Assembly: GCA_947594835.1 (NCBI GenBank) | Contig: CANQEH010000003.1 | Coordinates: 86,987 to 150,986 of the forward strand | From: an uncultured Acetatifactor sp. | GTDB lineage: Bacteria > Bacillota > Clostridia > Lachnospirales > Lachnospiraceae | Direction of reading: 5' to 3' | DNA: 64,000 nt | Shown: in pieces, positions 32,070 to 42,146 of the stretch | Position numbering within the stretch: the first letter of the stretch is position 1 | Layout of the letters: each line of letters starts with the position of its first letter | Program-made: the position numbers and the translations under genes | The notes under the pieces: generated by a model | The model's input: the letters and a program-made list of their open reading frames with translations, nothing else | What the model was told of the DNA's origin: nothing | Databases searched by the model: none

Positions 32070-33314
32070 TTATCGGATCTCCAGGTCGTGGAGAAACAGC
32101 CCGCTTCTGAGCTTTGGCTCAAACCAGGTGGACTTCGGCGGCATCAGTTTTCCCGCGTCCGCCACTGCAAAGAGTTCCTGGATGGAGGTGGGATACATGG
32201 CAAAGGCTGCCTTGCAGTCCGTATGCACCCTTCGCTCCAGTTCCCCAAGCCCCCGGATTCCTCCCACAAAGTCGATCCGCCTGTCGGTCTTTGGATCCCT
32301 GATCCCCAGTATTGGATCTAAGAGATACCGCTGCAGCAGGGACACGTCCAGGCCCTCCACCGGGTCGTCTGTGAGAATGGCCTCCCTGGCGGTCAGAAGA
32401 TACCACTCCCCCTCCAGATACATTCCAAAGGTTCCCTTTCTCTGCGGCCTGCAGGGCGTCTCTCCCCGCCTTTCCACGGCAAAGGCCCCGCTTATCTTCT
32501 CCAAAAATTCCTTCCCGTCGTATCCGTTTAAATCCCGCACCACCCGGTTATAGTCCATGATGCAGAGCTCCTCGTCGGGAAACAACACCGCCAGAAAGTA
32601 GTTAAACGCCTCCCGGCCGTTATATCCTGCATGGGCCTGCCTGCGCATCTGGCCTACTTTCACTGCGGAGGCACAGCGGTGATGGCCGTCGGCGATATAG
32701 AGGGAGGGGATGTCTGCAAAGCAGTTCTGGATCTGCTCCATGGTGCCGCTGTCCCCGATCACCCAGACCCGGTGCCCCACGCCGTCTTCGGAGACAAAAT
32801 CATACACCGGCTCCCCGTCCTTTACCTGCCCGATGAGCGCCTTCATCACAGGATTCTGGCGGTAGGCCAGAAAGATCGGCCCCGTCTGCATATTGCAGGC
32901 GTCCACATGGCGGATGCGATCCTCCTCCTTGTCCGCCCGGGTGTTTTCGTGCTTCTTTATCACGTTGTCCAGGTAATCGTCTATGGAAGCGCAGGCCACC
33001 ACGCCTGTCTGGCGCCTGCCCTGAAAAGTCTGCTCATAGAGATAAAAGCAGGGCTTGTCCTCTTTGAGAAAGAATCCCTCGCCGATCCGCTGCTGCAAAA
33101 GCGCCGCCGCCCTTTCGTAGACCTGGGGCGCGTAGGTGTCCACCTGGGGCCCGAACCCGGTCTCTGCCCGGTCAATCGCCAGAAAAGACAGGGGATTTTC
33201 CCGCACCACTTCCGCAGCCTCCTCCCTGTTGTATACGTCGTAGGGCAGCGCAGCAATTTTTTCCTCGTTTCCCGGCGTCGGCCGGTATGCCGCAAATGGT
33301 ATGATATGAGCCAT
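32070..33314 (-). CDS. DUF1015 family protein
   Basis: A 414-residue protein of the widespread, poorly characterised DUF1015 (COG4198) family. Conserved blocks: ALPYDVYNREEA (22-33), VIKKHENTRADKEEDR (118-133) and ADGHHRCASAVKV (208-220). The start is set at the ATG at 33314 because AAGGAGG lies seven bases before it. In many Bacillota the family sits next to serC-serA, and here serA and serC lie just beyond one small gene. The DGHHR block recalls the ParB/sulfiredoxin-fold free serine kinases; a link to phosphoserine metabolism is inference. First gene of an operon with the GlgB-like and MscS genes, from the promoter at 33371-33399. Confidence 0.85.
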   Translation of the reverse strand: MAHIIPFAAYRPTPGNEEKIAALPYDVYNREEAAEVVRENPLSFLAIDRAETGFGPQVDTYAPQVYERAAALLQQRIGEGFFLKEDKPCFYLYEQTFQGRRQTGVVACASIDDYLDNVIKKHENTRADKEEDRIRHVDACNMQTGPIFLAYRQNPVMKALIGQVKDGEPVYDFVSEDGVGHRVWVIGDSGTMEQIQNCFADIPSLYIADGHHRCASAVKVGQMRRQAHAGYNGREAFNYFLAVLFPDEELCIMDYNRVVRDLNGYDGKEFLEKISGAFAVERRGETPCRPQRKGTFGMYLEGEWYLLTAREAILTDDPVEGLDVSLLQRYLLDPILGIRDPKTDRRIDFVGGIRGLGELERRVHTDCKAAFAMYPTSIQELFAVADAGKLMPPKSTWFEPKLRSGLFLHDLEIR

Positions 33315-33370
33315 GAAAGCCTCCTTCCCTGTAATCGGGGCAATCTGGAAAGCCCGGTTTACATGGATGT

Positions 33371-33399
33371 ATTGTATCAAATATTTCTGTACATCACAA
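33371..33399 (-). promoter_or_regulatory. Promoter of the DUF1015-glgB-like-mscS operon
   Basis: On the minus strand TTGTGA (33394-33399) and TACAAT (33371-33376) with a 17-base spacer, 57 bases before the DUF1015 start codon. Confidence 0.65.
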
Positions 33400-33463
33400 G
33401 CGTCCAGTGATAAACTATAGGCAGGATGCCAAAGTAATTTTTTGTAAAGTGAGGGAAAATGTT

Positions 33464-33748
33464 ATGACGCAAGAGAATAAAAAACTATTGGAGCGGATCA
33501 ACGCATACGCCGAAACCACCCTGGCCGATATCGACCCCCAGAAGGTTCAGGTATCCAGACAGCTTGACGCTTTAAGGCCCATTCTGGAAGAACTGGCCGT
33601 AGAAAAAGGAATCTCTCTGGAAGAGATGTTTATCCTTTACATGGATCTGCAGAGCGAGGCCACCTGTGCCGCCGACCAGAAACTGCAGGAGAGCCTGCAG
33701 GACTTAAACGAAGGCTTCGACGGCGCTCCTCCCTTTTTGTTCCGTTAA
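33464..33748 (+). CDS. Small acidic hypothetical protein
   Basis: A 94-residue protein of unknown function, starting at an ATG with GAGGG ten bases before it. Predicted largely helical: NKKLLERINAYAETTLADIDPQ, then LRPILEELAVEKGISLEEMFILYMDLQSEA. No signal peptide or membrane segment. Codon use matches its neighbours and it is divergent from the DUF1015 operon and convergent with serA, so it is likely real. I do not recognise a family. Confidence 0.65.
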   Translation: MTQENKKLLERINAYAETTLADIDPQKVQVSRQLDALRPILEELAVEKGISLEEMFILYMDLQSEATCAADQKLQESLQDLNEGFDGAPPFLFR

Positions 33749-33755
33749 ACAGCCG

Positions 33756-33798
33756 GGCAGGGGCCGTTTCGCCTGTCTTGTGCGGGACGGCCCCTGCC
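33756..33798. terminator. Strong hairpin between convergent genes (probable terminator)
   Basis: GGCAGGGGCCGT and ACGGCCCCTGCC form a perfect 12-base stem with a 19-base loop between the small plus-strand gene and serA. There is no T run on either side, so it may act as a weak terminator or an mRNA 3' end stabiliser. Confidence 0.5.
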
Positions 33799-33845
33799 TG
33801 GGTACTGCAATGCCCTTCTGTTTTTTTGCTTGTTCAGCTTCTTTC

Positions 33846-35009
33846 TTATTTCACGATCCGCACCCGGAACACGCCCTCAATGCGCTCCAGCGCTTCCGCA
33901 ATGTCTGCGCTTGGTTCCGCCTCCACATCCAGAAGCGTGTAGGCCACCTCGCCTTTGGACTTATTGGTCATGTCGCTGATATTGATGCCCTTCTCGCCGA
34001 ACACCGCCGCAAACTTGGTGATCATGTTGGCAATGTTCTTGTGGAAGATAGCCACCCGCCCCGCCTTGGTGCAGACGCCCATGTCGCAGGCGGGATAGTT
34101 GACGCTGTTGCGGATATTGCCGTTTTCCAGATAATCGATCAGCTCCTCTGCCGCCATCACGGCGCAATTGTCCTCGGACTCCTCCGTGCTGGCTCCCAGG
34201 TGGGGGATCACGATGCAGCCGGGCTGTCCCGCCGTGGTGGGATTGGGGAAATCGGACACATAGTGGGCAATCTTCCCGCTCTGCAGGCCCTCCAGCACCG
34301 CTTCCTCATCCGCCAGAAGATCCCTTGCGAAATTTAAGATGGTAACGCCCGGCTTCATCATGGAGATCGCTTCCCTGCCGATCATTCCCTTCGTGGAATC
34401 CAGCAGGGGCACATGGATCGTGATGTAGTCGCACTCCGCGTAAATGTCCTCCACATTCACAACGTGCCTGACGGCGCGGCTTAAGCTCCAGGCGGCGTTT
34501 ACGGACAGATACGGGTCATAGCCGTACACTTCCATATCCAGGGCAACGGCGGCGTTCGCCACCTTCACGCCGATGGCCCCCAGGCCGATCACGCCCAGCT
34601 TCTTTCCCATGATCTCCGTGCCTGCAAATCTCTTTTTCTCTTTCTCCGCCGCCTTGGCGATGTTTTCCTCTCCCTTTGCGGACTGCACCCACTGGATGCC
34701 GCCTGCCACGTCCCTGGCCGCCAGAAGCATCCCGGCCAGTACCAGCTCTTTTACCCCGTTTGCGTTGGCGCCGGGCGTGTTGAACACCACGATGCCCTTC
34801 TCCGCGCATTTGTCAAGAGGGATATTGTTGACGCCCGCTCCGGCCCTGGCCACCGCCAGAAGCTTTCCGGGCAGCTCCATCTCGTGCATGGAGGCGCTGC
34901 GCACCAGAATGCCGTCAGCCTCCTTTACCTCCCCGGTGATCTCGTACTGGGGGCCGAATTTCTTAAGCCCTACCTGGGCGATGGGATTCAGACAGTTGAT
35001 CTTATACAT
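33846..35009 (-). CDS. serA: D-3-phosphoglycerate dehydrogenase
   Basis: A 387-residue NAD-dependent enzyme for the first step of serine synthesis. N-terminal catalytic half-domain with GVNNIPLDKCAEKGIVVFNTPGANANGVKELVL, the NAD-binding domain with KLGVIGLGAIGVKVANAAVALDMEVYGYDP, the catalytic region HLGASTEESEDN, and a C-terminal ACT domain of about 75 residues (GINISDMTNKSKGEVAYTLLDVE). It is the short ACT form common in Clostridia. The start is placed at the ATG at 35009, after GAGGAG; the gene overlaps the end of serC by eight bases, so the two are translationally coupled. A large allosteric domain is absent; feedback by serine through the ACT domain is possible. Confidence 0.95.
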   Translation of the reverse strand: MYKINCLNPIAQVGLKKFGPQYEITGEVKEADGILVRSASMHEMELPGKLLAVARAGAGVNNIPLDKCAEKGIVVFNTPGANANGVKELVLAGMLLAARDVAGGIQWVQSAKGEENIAKAAEKEKKRFAGTEIMGKKLGVIGLGAIGVKVANAAVALDMEVYGYDPYLSVNAAWSLSRAVRHVVNVEDIYAECDYITIHVPLLDSTKGMIGREAISMMKPGVTILNFARDLLADEEAVLEGLQSGKIAHYVSDFPNPTTAGQPGCIVIPHLGASTEESEDNCAVMAAEELIDYLENGNIRNSVNYPACDMGVCTKAGRVAIFHKNIANMITKFAAVFGEKGINISDMTNKSKGEVAYTLLDVEAEPSADIAEALERIEGVFRVRIVK

Positions 35010-36087
35010 GGTTTTTCTCCTCAAATTCTTTCATAAACGCCACCAGTTTCTCCACGCCTTCCATGGGCATGGCGTTGTAGATGCTGGCCCGCATACCACC
35101 GACGCTCCTGTGGCCCTTTAAGTTCTCAAGCCCCGCCTCTGCCGCCTCTTTCACAAACTTTGCATCCAGGGCGGCGTCCCCGGTGACAAAGGGCACGTTC
35201 ATCAGAGACCTGTCTTCCTTCCGCACCGTCCCCTGGAACAGTCTGCTCTGGTCTAAAAAGTCATAGAGGATTTTTGCCTTCTTCTCATTTCTCTCCTTCA
35301 TGGCTTCCAGGCCGCCCATCTTCTTCAGCCATTTGAACACCTTGCCGCAGATGTAGATGCCGTATGCGGGAGGCGTATTGTAGAGGGAGCCGTTGTCTGC
35401 ATGGATCTTGTAGCGCAGCATGGTGGGCGTGCCGGGCAGCACGTCCTCCGTGACCAGATCCTCCCGGATGATCACGATGACCACGCCTGCAGGGCCGATG
35501 TTTTTCTGTACGCCGCCGTAGATCACGCCGTACTTCGTCACATCCACCGGCTCCGACAGAAAACAGCTGGATACGTCCGACACCAGGGTATGCCCCTTGG
35601 TGTTGGGCAGCGTCCAGAACTTGGTGCCGTAGATGGTATTGTTCTCACAGATGTACACATAGTCCGCATCCTCCGGGATGTCAAGATCGGAGCAGTCGGG
35701 TATGTAGGAAAACGTCTTGTCAGCGGAGGAGGCAACCTCCACCGCGTCGCCGTACAGCTTCGCCTCCTGGTAGGCTTTCTTTGCCCACTGCCCGGTGACG
35801 ATATAGGCAGCCTTGCGGTGCTTCATCAGGTTCATGGGGATCATGGCAAACTGCTGGCTGGCGCCTCCCTGTAGAAACAAAACCTTGTAATTGTCCGGGA
35901 TGCGCATCAGCTCCCGCAGATCCGCCTCCGCTTCCTGGATGATGGTCTCATACGCTTTGGAGCGGTGGCTCATCTCCATGACGGACATTCCGGTTCCTCT
36001 GTAATCCAGCATCTCCTCTGCCGCTTCCTTCAACACTTCCTCCGGCAGGACTGCCGGGCCTGCGGAAAAGTTATACACTCTTGCCAT
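35002..36087 (-). CDS. serC: Phosphoserine aminotransferase
   Basis: A 361-residue PLP enzyme that makes 3-phosphoserine from 3-phosphohydroxypyruvate and glutamate. N-terminus VYNFSAGPAVLPEEVL, substrate-binding MSHRSKAYETII, the PLP lysine in GVIYGGVQKNIGPAGVVIVI, and the C-terminal GHRSVGGMRASIYNAMPMEGV are all typical of SerC. AGGAGG lies ahead of the ATG. First gene of serC-serA, from a promoter at 36139-36167. Confidence 0.96.
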   Translation of the reverse strand: MARVYNFSAGPAVLPEEVLKEAAEEMLDYRGTGMSVMEMSHRSKAYETIIQEAEADLRELMRIPDNYKVLFLQGGASQQFAMIPMNLMKHRKAAYIVTGQWAKKAYQEAKLYGDAVEVASSADKTFSYIPDCSDLDIPEDADYVYICENNTIYGTKFWTLPNTKGHTLVSDVSSCFLSEPVDVTKYGVIYGGVQKNIGPAGVVIVIIREDLVTEDVLPGTPTMLRYKIHADNGSLYNTPPAYGIYICGKVFKWLKKMGGLEAMKERNEKKAKILYDFLDQSRLFQGTVRKEDRSLMNVPFVTGDAALDAKFVKEAAEAGLENLKGHRSVGGMRASIYNAMPMEGVEKLVAFMKEFEEKNHV

Positions 36088-36138
36088 GGGGTTCCTCCTT
36101 CACTTTATACAATGACGCAGTTTTTTAAGGTCACCTAT

Positions 36139-36167
36139 AGGATAATCTTCCCCGGCGCTTTAGTCAA
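36139..36167 (-). promoter_or_regulatory. Promoter of serC-serA
   Basis: On the minus strand TTGACT (36162-36167) and TATCCT (36139-36144) with a 17-base spacer, 50 bases before the serC start codon. Confidence 0.65.
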
Positions 36168-36195
36168 CTGCATTGTTAAAATATTTTGCGATTCT

Positions 36196-37599
36196 TTAGT
36201 AAAACAAGATCACCGGCGTGCCAATCTCCACCATCTCATAGAGCTGTGCCATCACTTCCGTGGGCGTGTTGATGCAGCCGTGGGAGCCGTTTTTCTGATA
36301 AATACTGCCGCCAAATTCCGACCGCCAGGAGGCGTCGTGGATCCCCACATGGCCCCGCACCGGAACCCAGTACTTGACAGGCGTGGCATACCCCGGCCCG
36401 ATCAGGGTTCTGTTGCGCTGCTTGTTGTAGACAAAATCGACCCCTTCCGGCGTTCCCATTCTGCGGCCGGTATTCCCTGTGACCACGTCGGTGTCCAGCG
36501 CCAGCTCTCCGTCCACATAGTAATACATATGCTGCATCGTCATGTCCACTTCAATATAAGTGCCGCCGATGTCGTCAAGCCCCCGCACAAACCCTTCCTG
36601 CAGATAGGCGGGCACATGGGGCTGCGGCCCTTCCTCCGAAGCAGACAATGCCTCCTCCAGATACGCCGCCTCCGCCTCCACGTTCAGCCTGGTGCCGTAG
36701 GTATCGTATTCCACCTCCACCACATCCCCCCTGGTGGAGGCAAACTCCAGGGTGGTGCCCGCCGTGTCGTAGGCCTGGGCCAGTTCCTCCACCCAGCCCC
36801 GGATGCCCTCCCCGTCTAACATCAGATCGCCTTTCCCGTCCAGGGCCAGAATGCCCGCCGACTCCTGCACCAGGAAACGGCTGGTGATATCCGGCGTCAG
36901 GGGGATGTGCTCCGCCCCCATATCGTAGACAATCTCCTGGGCAAAAAACGCCTGCAGCTTCTCCCAGATTTCCCGCTGCTTTAAGTCTGCCCCGCTGTCC
37001 TCCAGCGTCTCGTAGCAGCCTCCCGCCGCCAGATCCACATAGGTCTCCCCTGCCCCGAGACAGTTCTCCAGATAGGCAAAGGCCTCCTCCGGCTTGAGCC
37101 TGTCAGTGTTCCCATCCCGCAGCACATAGCCCTGCTTTGTGTATTCCAGGGTTACCCCCGGCTTACTCTGCCTCGCCTGCCGCACCGGCTCCAGCTGTTC
37201 AAACAATTCCTGCAAAAGCGCCCTTTCGTACCGATACCCCGTGGGCTCCAGCCGCTCCCGCTTCGGGCTTTCCAGATTTCTGGCCCAAAACAGGGAAGCG
37301 TTCTCCCGCAGGTAGCCCCGCAGGGCGCCCAGATAGTCCGCCCTGCCCGCCGCCTGGGACAGATCAAGCTGCCAGAGCTGCCCGTCCGCCCCGGCCACGG
37401 AGACAACAGGCACTTCCGTCTGTTCGGACAGGGCAAGATTTACCTGCTCCATCGTCTTGCCGGTGCAGTACACCCCGTTGATCCAGGTATTGACCGGGAA
37501 GTGATTCCGATAATAGAGGGCAAGGCCCAGGCAGCCTCCCAGCGCAAGAACTGCGCCGGTTCCAAAAAACAGCGCCAGAGCACATCGTAGTTTTCTCAT
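36196..37599 (-). CDS. L,D-transpeptidase (YkuD) with peptidoglycan-binding region
   Basis: A 467-residue cell-wall protein. A signal anchor lies at about residues 8-30 (ALALFFGTGAVLALGGCLGLALYY), then about 300 residues that include two regions resembling the peptidoglycan-binding domain seen in clostridial L,D-transpeptidases (VNTWINGVYCTGKTMEQVNLALS), and a C-terminal YkuD domain. The catalytic cysteine is C442 in SHGCINTP, with the supporting GHVGIHDASW upstream. Such enzymes make 3-3 crosslinks in peptidoglycan or attach proteins. It starts 26 bases after ilvB and appears to be the last gene of the leuB-ilvD-ilvB transcript. Confidence 0.92.
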   Translation of the reverse strand: MRKLRCALALFFGTGAVLALGGCLGLALYYRNHFPVNTWINGVYCTGKTMEQVNLALSEQTEVPVVSVAGADGQLWQLDLSQAAGRADYLGALRGYLRENASLFWARNLESPKRERLEPTGYRYERALLQELFEQLEPVRQARQSKPGVTLEYTKQGYVLRDGNTDRLKPEEAFAYLENCLGAGETYVDLAAGGCYETLEDSGADLKQREIWEKLQAFFAQEIVYDMGAEHIPLTPDITSRFLVQESAGILALDGKGDLMLDGEGIRGWVEELAQAYDTAGTTLEFASTRGDVVEVEYDTYGTRLNVEAEAAYLEEALSASEEGPQPHVPAYLQEGFVRGLDDIGGTYIEVDMTMQHMYYYVDGELALDTDVVTGNTGRRMGTPEGVDFVYNKQRNRTLIGPGYATPVKYWVPVRGHVGIHDASWRSEFGGSIYQKNGSHGCINTPTEVMAQLYEMVEIGTPVILFY

Positions 37600-37625
37600 A
37601 TGTCGTCCGCTTTCCCCGGCTTAAG

Positions 37626-39308
37626 TCATCCTTCCCGGGCGGCCAGGTCGTCGCCGTCAAACACCTCTGCAATGGGCGCCCCTGCGGGCACCATGGGAAA
37701 TACCTTGTCGTCCTCCGGGATCACGCACTCGATGAGCACCGGGGCCTTCAGGGCGATGGCTTTCTTCAGCGCAGGCTCCACTTCTTCCTTCTTTGTCACC
37801 CGGATGGCGGCACAGCCCAGCCCCTCCGCCACTTTACAGAAGTCCACCCTGTCGTTTAACACCGTCTGGGAATACCGCTTCCCGTAAAAGAGGGTCTGCC
37901 ACTGACGCACCATCCCCAGCACATGGTTGTTGATGACGATCTGGATGATGGGGATATTGTAGCGGCTGGCAGTGGCCAGCTCATTCATGTTCATGCGGAA
38001 GCATCCGTCCCCGGCAATGTTGATGCAGAGCTTGTCCGGCAGCCCCACCTGCGCGCCGATGCAGGCGCCCAGGCCGTAGCCCATGGTGCCCAGACCGCCG
38101 GAGGAAAGGAAGGTGCGGGGCTTTGTGTAGCGGTAATACTGGGCCGCCCACATCTGATGCTGCCCCACGTCGGTGGTGATCAGCGCCTCCCCCCCTGTCA
38201 CCCGGTCGATGGTCTCCATCACATAGGGACAGGAGAGCTGGCTGTCGTCGTACTTCAGCGGATAGTCCTCCTTCATCTTCTGGATCTCATTCATCCACTG
38301 GGAATGATCCTGCTGTTCCAGCCTGCTGTTTAACTCTGTCAGCACCCGCTTTAAATCTCCCACCAGGCTTGCGTCCACCCGGATGTTTTTGTTGATCTCG
38401 GCGGCGTCAATGTCGATGTGCACGATTTTTGCGTTCTCCGCAAATTTCTTCGGGTTCCCGATAACGCGGTCGGAAAATCTTGCCCCCAGGGCGATCAGAA
38501 GGTCACAGCGGCTTACCCCCAGGTTGGAGGTCTTGGTGCCGTGCATCCCGATCATGCCGGTGTAGCGGGGACTTCTTCCGTCAAAGGCCCCCTTCCCCAT
38601 CAGCGTGTCGCACACGGGCGCGTCAATCCGCTCCGCAAACGCGGCCACCTCTTCGCAGGCCCCGGACAGGATGGCGCCGCCGCCCAGATAGAGAAAGGGC
38701 CGCTTGGACTCCCGCAGGAAACCGAGCACCCGCTCCAGCTCTTCCTGGGTATAGGAACTGCTCCGAACCTTCTCCGGCGGCGTCTCCGCCTGGTATTCCC
38801 AGACCGCCGCCGTCACATCCTTGGTGATATCCACCAGCACCGGGCCGGGGCGTCCGCTCTGCGCAATGTCAAAGGCCCTCCGCAGCGTAGGCGCCAGATC
38901 GGCCACGTTTTTGACGATAAAGCTGTGCTTCGTGATGGGGATGGTGACCCCTGCGATGTCCACCTCCTGGAAGCTGTCCTTCCCCAGCATGGGAAGGTTC
39001 ACGTTGGCGGTAATCGCCACCATGGGGACGGAATCCATGTACGCGGTGGCGATTCCGGTGACCAGATTGGTGGCGCCGGGGCCGCTGGTCGCCATACACA
39101 CGCCCACCCGGCCCGTAGCCCTGGCATATCCGTCCGCGGCGTGGGCAGCGCCCTGTTCGTGGGAGGTCAGGATGTGCCTGATCTCGCCGCTGTGTTTGTA
39201 CAGTGCGTCATAGATATTGAGAATGGAGCCGCCGGGATAGCCGAATACGGTGTCCACCCCCTGCTCCTTGAGACATTCCACAACAATCTCAGAACCTGTC
39301 AGCTGCAT
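37626..39308 (-). CDS. ilvB: Acetolactate synthase large subunit
   Basis: A 560-residue thiamine-diphosphate enzyme for the first common step of valine and leucine synthesis. N-terminal pyrimidine-binding domain with the catalytic glutamate in LTSHEQGAAHAADGYARATG, central FAD/acceptor domain (VCDTLMGKGAFDGRSPRYTGM), and the C-terminal TPP motif GDGCFRMNMNELATASRYNIPIIQIVINN. AGGAGG is ahead of the ATG. It follows ilvD by 21 bases. No small regulatory subunit gene (ilvN) is beside it. Confidence 0.96.
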   Translation of the reverse strand: MQLTGSEIVVECLKEQGVDTVFGYPGGSILNIYDALYKHSGEIRHILTSHEQGAAHAADGYARATGRVGVCMATSGPGATNLVTGIATAYMDSVPMVAITANVNLPMLGKDSFQEVDIAGVTIPITKHSFIVKNVADLAPTLRRAFDIAQSGRPGPVLVDITKDVTAAVWEYQAETPPEKVRSSSYTQEELERVLGFLRESKRPFLYLGGGAILSGACEEVAAFAERIDAPVCDTLMGKGAFDGRSPRYTGMIGMHGTKTSNLGVSRCDLLIALGARFSDRVIGNPKKFAENAKIVHIDIDAAEINKNIRVDASLVGDLKRVLTELNSRLEQQDHSQWMNEIQKMKEDYPLKYDDSQLSCPYVMETIDRVTGGEALITTDVGQHQMWAAQYYRYTKPRTFLSSGGLGTMGYGLGACIGAQVGLPDKLCINIAGDGCFRMNMNELATASRYNIPIIQIVINNHVLGMVRQWQTLFYGKRYSQTVLNDRVDFCKVAEGLGCAAIRVTKKEEVEPALKKAIALKAPVLIECVIPEDDKVFPMVPAGAPIAEVFDGDDLAAREG

Positions 39309-39329
39309 CTTGCATTTCCCTCCTGGATT

Positions 39330-41006
39330 CTATTTCTGTCTGGAAGGCACTTCCAGCACAGCGCCACGGTTGCCGCTGGTGACGAGCTCCCGGTAACGGG
39401 ACAGATAGCCGGTGGTCACCTGGGGTTCCCTGGGCTGCCACTTTGCGCGGCGTTCTTCCAGAACTTCATCGGAGACCAGAAGCTCCAGCTTGTTCTCGGG
39501 AATGTTGATGCTTATGGTATCCCCCTCCTCCACCAGTGCGATGGGGCCGCCCACGGCTGCCTCAGGGGACACATGGCCGATGGAAGCGCCTCTGGAAGCG
39601 CCGGAGAAACGGCCGTCCGTGATCAGCGCCACGCTGGAGCCAAGCCCCATGCCTGCGATGGCGGAGGTGGGATTTAACATCTCCCTCATGCCCGGGCCGC
39701 CCTTGGGGCCCTCATAGCGGATCACCACCACGTCCCCCGGCACGATCTTTCCGCCTTTGATGGCGTCGATGGCGTCCTCCTCGCAGTCAAACACCCGAGC
39801 CGGGCCCTGGTGCACCAGCATCTCGGGCACCACCGCAGAACGTTTCACCACGCCGCTGTCCGGGGCCAGATTACCCTTCAGGATAGCGATGCCCCCGGTC
39901 TCGGAGTAGGGATGCTCCAGAGGCCGGATGACCTCCGGGTTTTGGTTGCTGCAGTTTTTGATGTTATCCCCGATGGTGGTGCCGTTTACCGTCATGCAGT
40001 CCAGATACAGCAGATCCTTCTTGGTGAGTTCCTTCATCACCGCATAGACGCCGCCGGCCTCGTTTAGATCCTCCATGTAAGTGGGGCCTGCCGGGGCCAG
40101 ATGGCAGAGGTTTGGCGTTCTGGCGGACAGCTCATTTGCAATGTCCAGATCCAGATCCACGCCAGCCTCCCTGGCGATGGCGGGAAGATGCAGCATGGAA
40201 TTGGTGGAGCAGCCAAGAGCCATATCCACTGTCAGCGCGTTTAAGAAGGCTTCTCTCGTCATGATATCCCGGGGCTTGATGTCTTTTTCCACCAGCTCCA
40301 TGATCTTCATGCCCGCGTGCTTGGCCAGACGGATCCGCTCGGAATACACGGCGGGGATGGTGCCGTTGCCCTTTAAGCCCATGCCGATGGCCTCGGTAAG
40401 GCAGTTCATGGAATTGGCGGTATACATCCCGGAACAGGAACCGCAGGTGGGACAGACCTTCTCCTCGTACTCGCAAAGCTCCTCCTCGGTCATGGTGCCT
40501 GCCGCAACGCTGCCCACCGCCTCAAACATGGAGGAAAGGCTCTTTTTCTGACCTCCCACACGGCCTGCCAGCATGGGGCCGCCGGAGACAAAAATAGTGG
40601 GAATGTTCACCCTGGCCGCCGCCATCAAAAGCCCGGGCACGTTCTTGTCGCAGTTGGGGATGCAGACCAAGCCGTCAAAGCCATGAGCCAAAGCCATACA
40701 CTCGGTGCTGTCGGCGATCAGATCCCTGGTCACCAGGGAATATTTCATGCCGATGTGCCCCATGGCGATCCCGTCGCAGACGGCAATGGCCGGGAAGACC
40801 ACTGGCGTCCCCCCTGCCATGGCCACGCCCATCTTCACCGCCTCCGCGATCTTGTCCAGGTTCATATGCCCCGGTACGATCTCATTGTAGGAGGAGACGA
40901 TGCCGATCAGAGGGCGTTTTCTCTCCTCCGGCGTAAATCCCAGCGCATTGAACAGGCTTCTGTGGGGGGCCTGCTGTGTTCCTGTCTTTACCGAGTCACT
41001 TCTCAT
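39330..41006 (-). CDS. ilvD: Dihydroxy-acid dehydratase
   Basis: A 558-residue iron-sulfur enzyme that dehydrates dihydroxyisovalerate and dihydroxymethylvalerate to the keto acids of valine and isoleucine. Cluster-ligand regions PNCDKNVPG and [18 protein letters not shown] are both present, as are [18 protein letters not shown] and the C-terminal [23 protein letters not shown]. It lies between leuB and ilvB in one operon. Confidence 0.96.
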   Translation of the reverse strand: MRSDSVKTGTQQAPHRSLFNALGFTPEERKRPLIGIVSSYNEIVPGHMNLDKIAEAVKMGVAMAGGTPVVFPAIAVCDGIAMGHIGMKYSLVTRDLIADSTECMALAHGFDGLVCIPNCDKNVPGLLMAAARVNIPTIFVSGGPMLAGRVGGQKKSLSSMFEAVGSVAAGTMTEEELCEYEEKVCPTCGSCSGMYTANSMNCLTEAIGMGLKGNGTIPAVYSERIRLAKHAGMKIMELVEKDIKPRDIMTREAFLNALTVDMALGCSTNSMLHLPAIAREAGVDLDLDIANELSARTPNLCHLAPAGPTYMEDLNEAGGVYAVMKELTKKDLLYLDCMTVNGTTIGDNIKNCSNQNPEVIRPLEHPYSETGGIAILKGNLAPDSGVVKRSAVVPEMLVHQGPARVFDCEEDAIDAIKGGKIVPGDVVVIRYEGPKGGPGMREMLNPTSAIAGMGLGSSVALITDGRFSGASRGASIGHVSPEAAVGGPIALVEEGDTISINIPENKLELLVSDEVLEERRAKWQPREPQVTTGYLSRYRELVTSGNRGAVLEVPSRQK

Positions 41007-41060
41007 CTTTTCCTCTCATTCTGCCGCTTTAGCGGCTTTTTGATTTTCTCCATGTGCAGT

Positions 41061-42146
41061 CTATCGGATCCGTTCTGCCAGCAGGCTTCCCATCTGGCGG
41101 CAGCCCACTCTGGTGCAGCCCTCAGACAGGATGTCGCCGGTGCGATACCCCTCTTTTAACACCTGCTTCACCGCTTCTTCCACGGCGTCCGCCTCCCGGT
41201 CCAGATCGAAGCTGTAACGCAGCATCATGGCCGCGCTTAAGACGGTGGCGATGGGATTGGCGAGATCCTTTCCCGCAATGTCCGGCGCAGAGCCGTGGCT
41301 CGGCTCATAGAGCCCGAATTTCGTATCGTTTAAGCTGGCGCTGGCAAGCATCCCGATGGAGCCGGTGACCATGCTGGCCTCGTCGGATAGGATGTCCCCG
41401 AACATATTCTCCGTGAGGATCACGTCAAACTGGGCAGGGTCTTTGACCAGCTGCATGGCACAGTTGTCTACCAGCATATGCTCTAAGGCCACGTCCGGGT
41501 AGCCCACCGCCACTTCCTCCACCACTTTCCGCCAAAGCCGGGAGGAGTCCAGCACGTTTGCCTTGTCCACGCTGGTCACCTTCCCGCGGCGCTTCCTGGC
41601 GATGTCAAAGGCTTTTACGGCAATCCGGCGGATCTCGTTTTCGTCGTAGACCAGCGTGTCGATGGCCTTGCGCACGCCGTTTTCCTCTACCGTGCGGCGC
41701 TCCCCGAAGTACAGGCCGCCAGTCAGCTCCCGCATGATCAGCATATCAAATCCGGCCTGGCTGATCTTTTCCTTTAACGGACAGGCAGCCGCCAGCTCCG
41801 GATAGAGGTAAGCCGGCCGCAGGTTGGCAAACAGGTTCAAAGCCTTCCGAATGCCCAAAAGCCCGGCCTCCGGCCTTAAGTTGGGCGGCAGCTTGTACCA
41901 GGGGGAGGTGGTCGTGTCGCCGCCGATGGATCCCATCAGCACCGCATCCGCCGCCTTGGCCTTCTCCACAGCCTCCTCCGTCAGGGGCACGCCGTGTACG
42001 TCGATGGAAGCGCCCCCCATCAGGATATCTTCAAAAACCATCTCATGGCCGTATGTCTGCCCCACCTTCTCCAGCACTTTTTTGGCTTCCGCCACGATCT
42101 CCGGCCCGATACCATCCCCGGGAATACAGGTAATCTGTAATTTCAT
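41061..42146 (-). CDS. leuB: 3-isopropylmalate dehydrogenase
   Basis: A 361-residue NAD-dependent enzyme of leucine synthesis. N-terminus [21 protein letters not shown], substrate-binding [14 protein letters not shown], metal and catalytic region [25 protein letters not shown], and C-terminal [23 protein letters not shown] are diagnostic. I set the start at the ATG at 42146, which GGAG precedes at six bases, instead of four codons upstream or in the hairpin-rich leader. First gene of leuB-ilvD-ilvB-L,D-transpeptidase. leuA, leuC and leuD are not in the window. Confidence 0.95.
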   Translation of the reverse strand: MKLQITCIPGDGIGPEIVAEAKKVLEKVGQTYGHEMVFEDILMGGASIDVHGVPLTEEAVEKAKAADAVLMGSIGGDTTTSPWYKLPPNLRPEAGLLGIRKALNLFANLRPAYLYPELAAACPLKEKISQAGFDMLIMRELTGGLYFGERRTVEENGVRKAIDTLVYDENEIRRIAVKAFDIARKRRGKVTSVDKANVLDSSRLWRKVVEEVAVGYPDVALEHMLVDNCAMQLVKDPAQFDVILTENMFGDILSDEASMVTGSIGMLASASLNDTKFGLYEPSHGSAPDIAGKDLANPIATVLSAAMMLRYSFDLDREADAVEEAVKQVLKEGYRTGDILSEGCTRVGCRQMGSLLAERIR

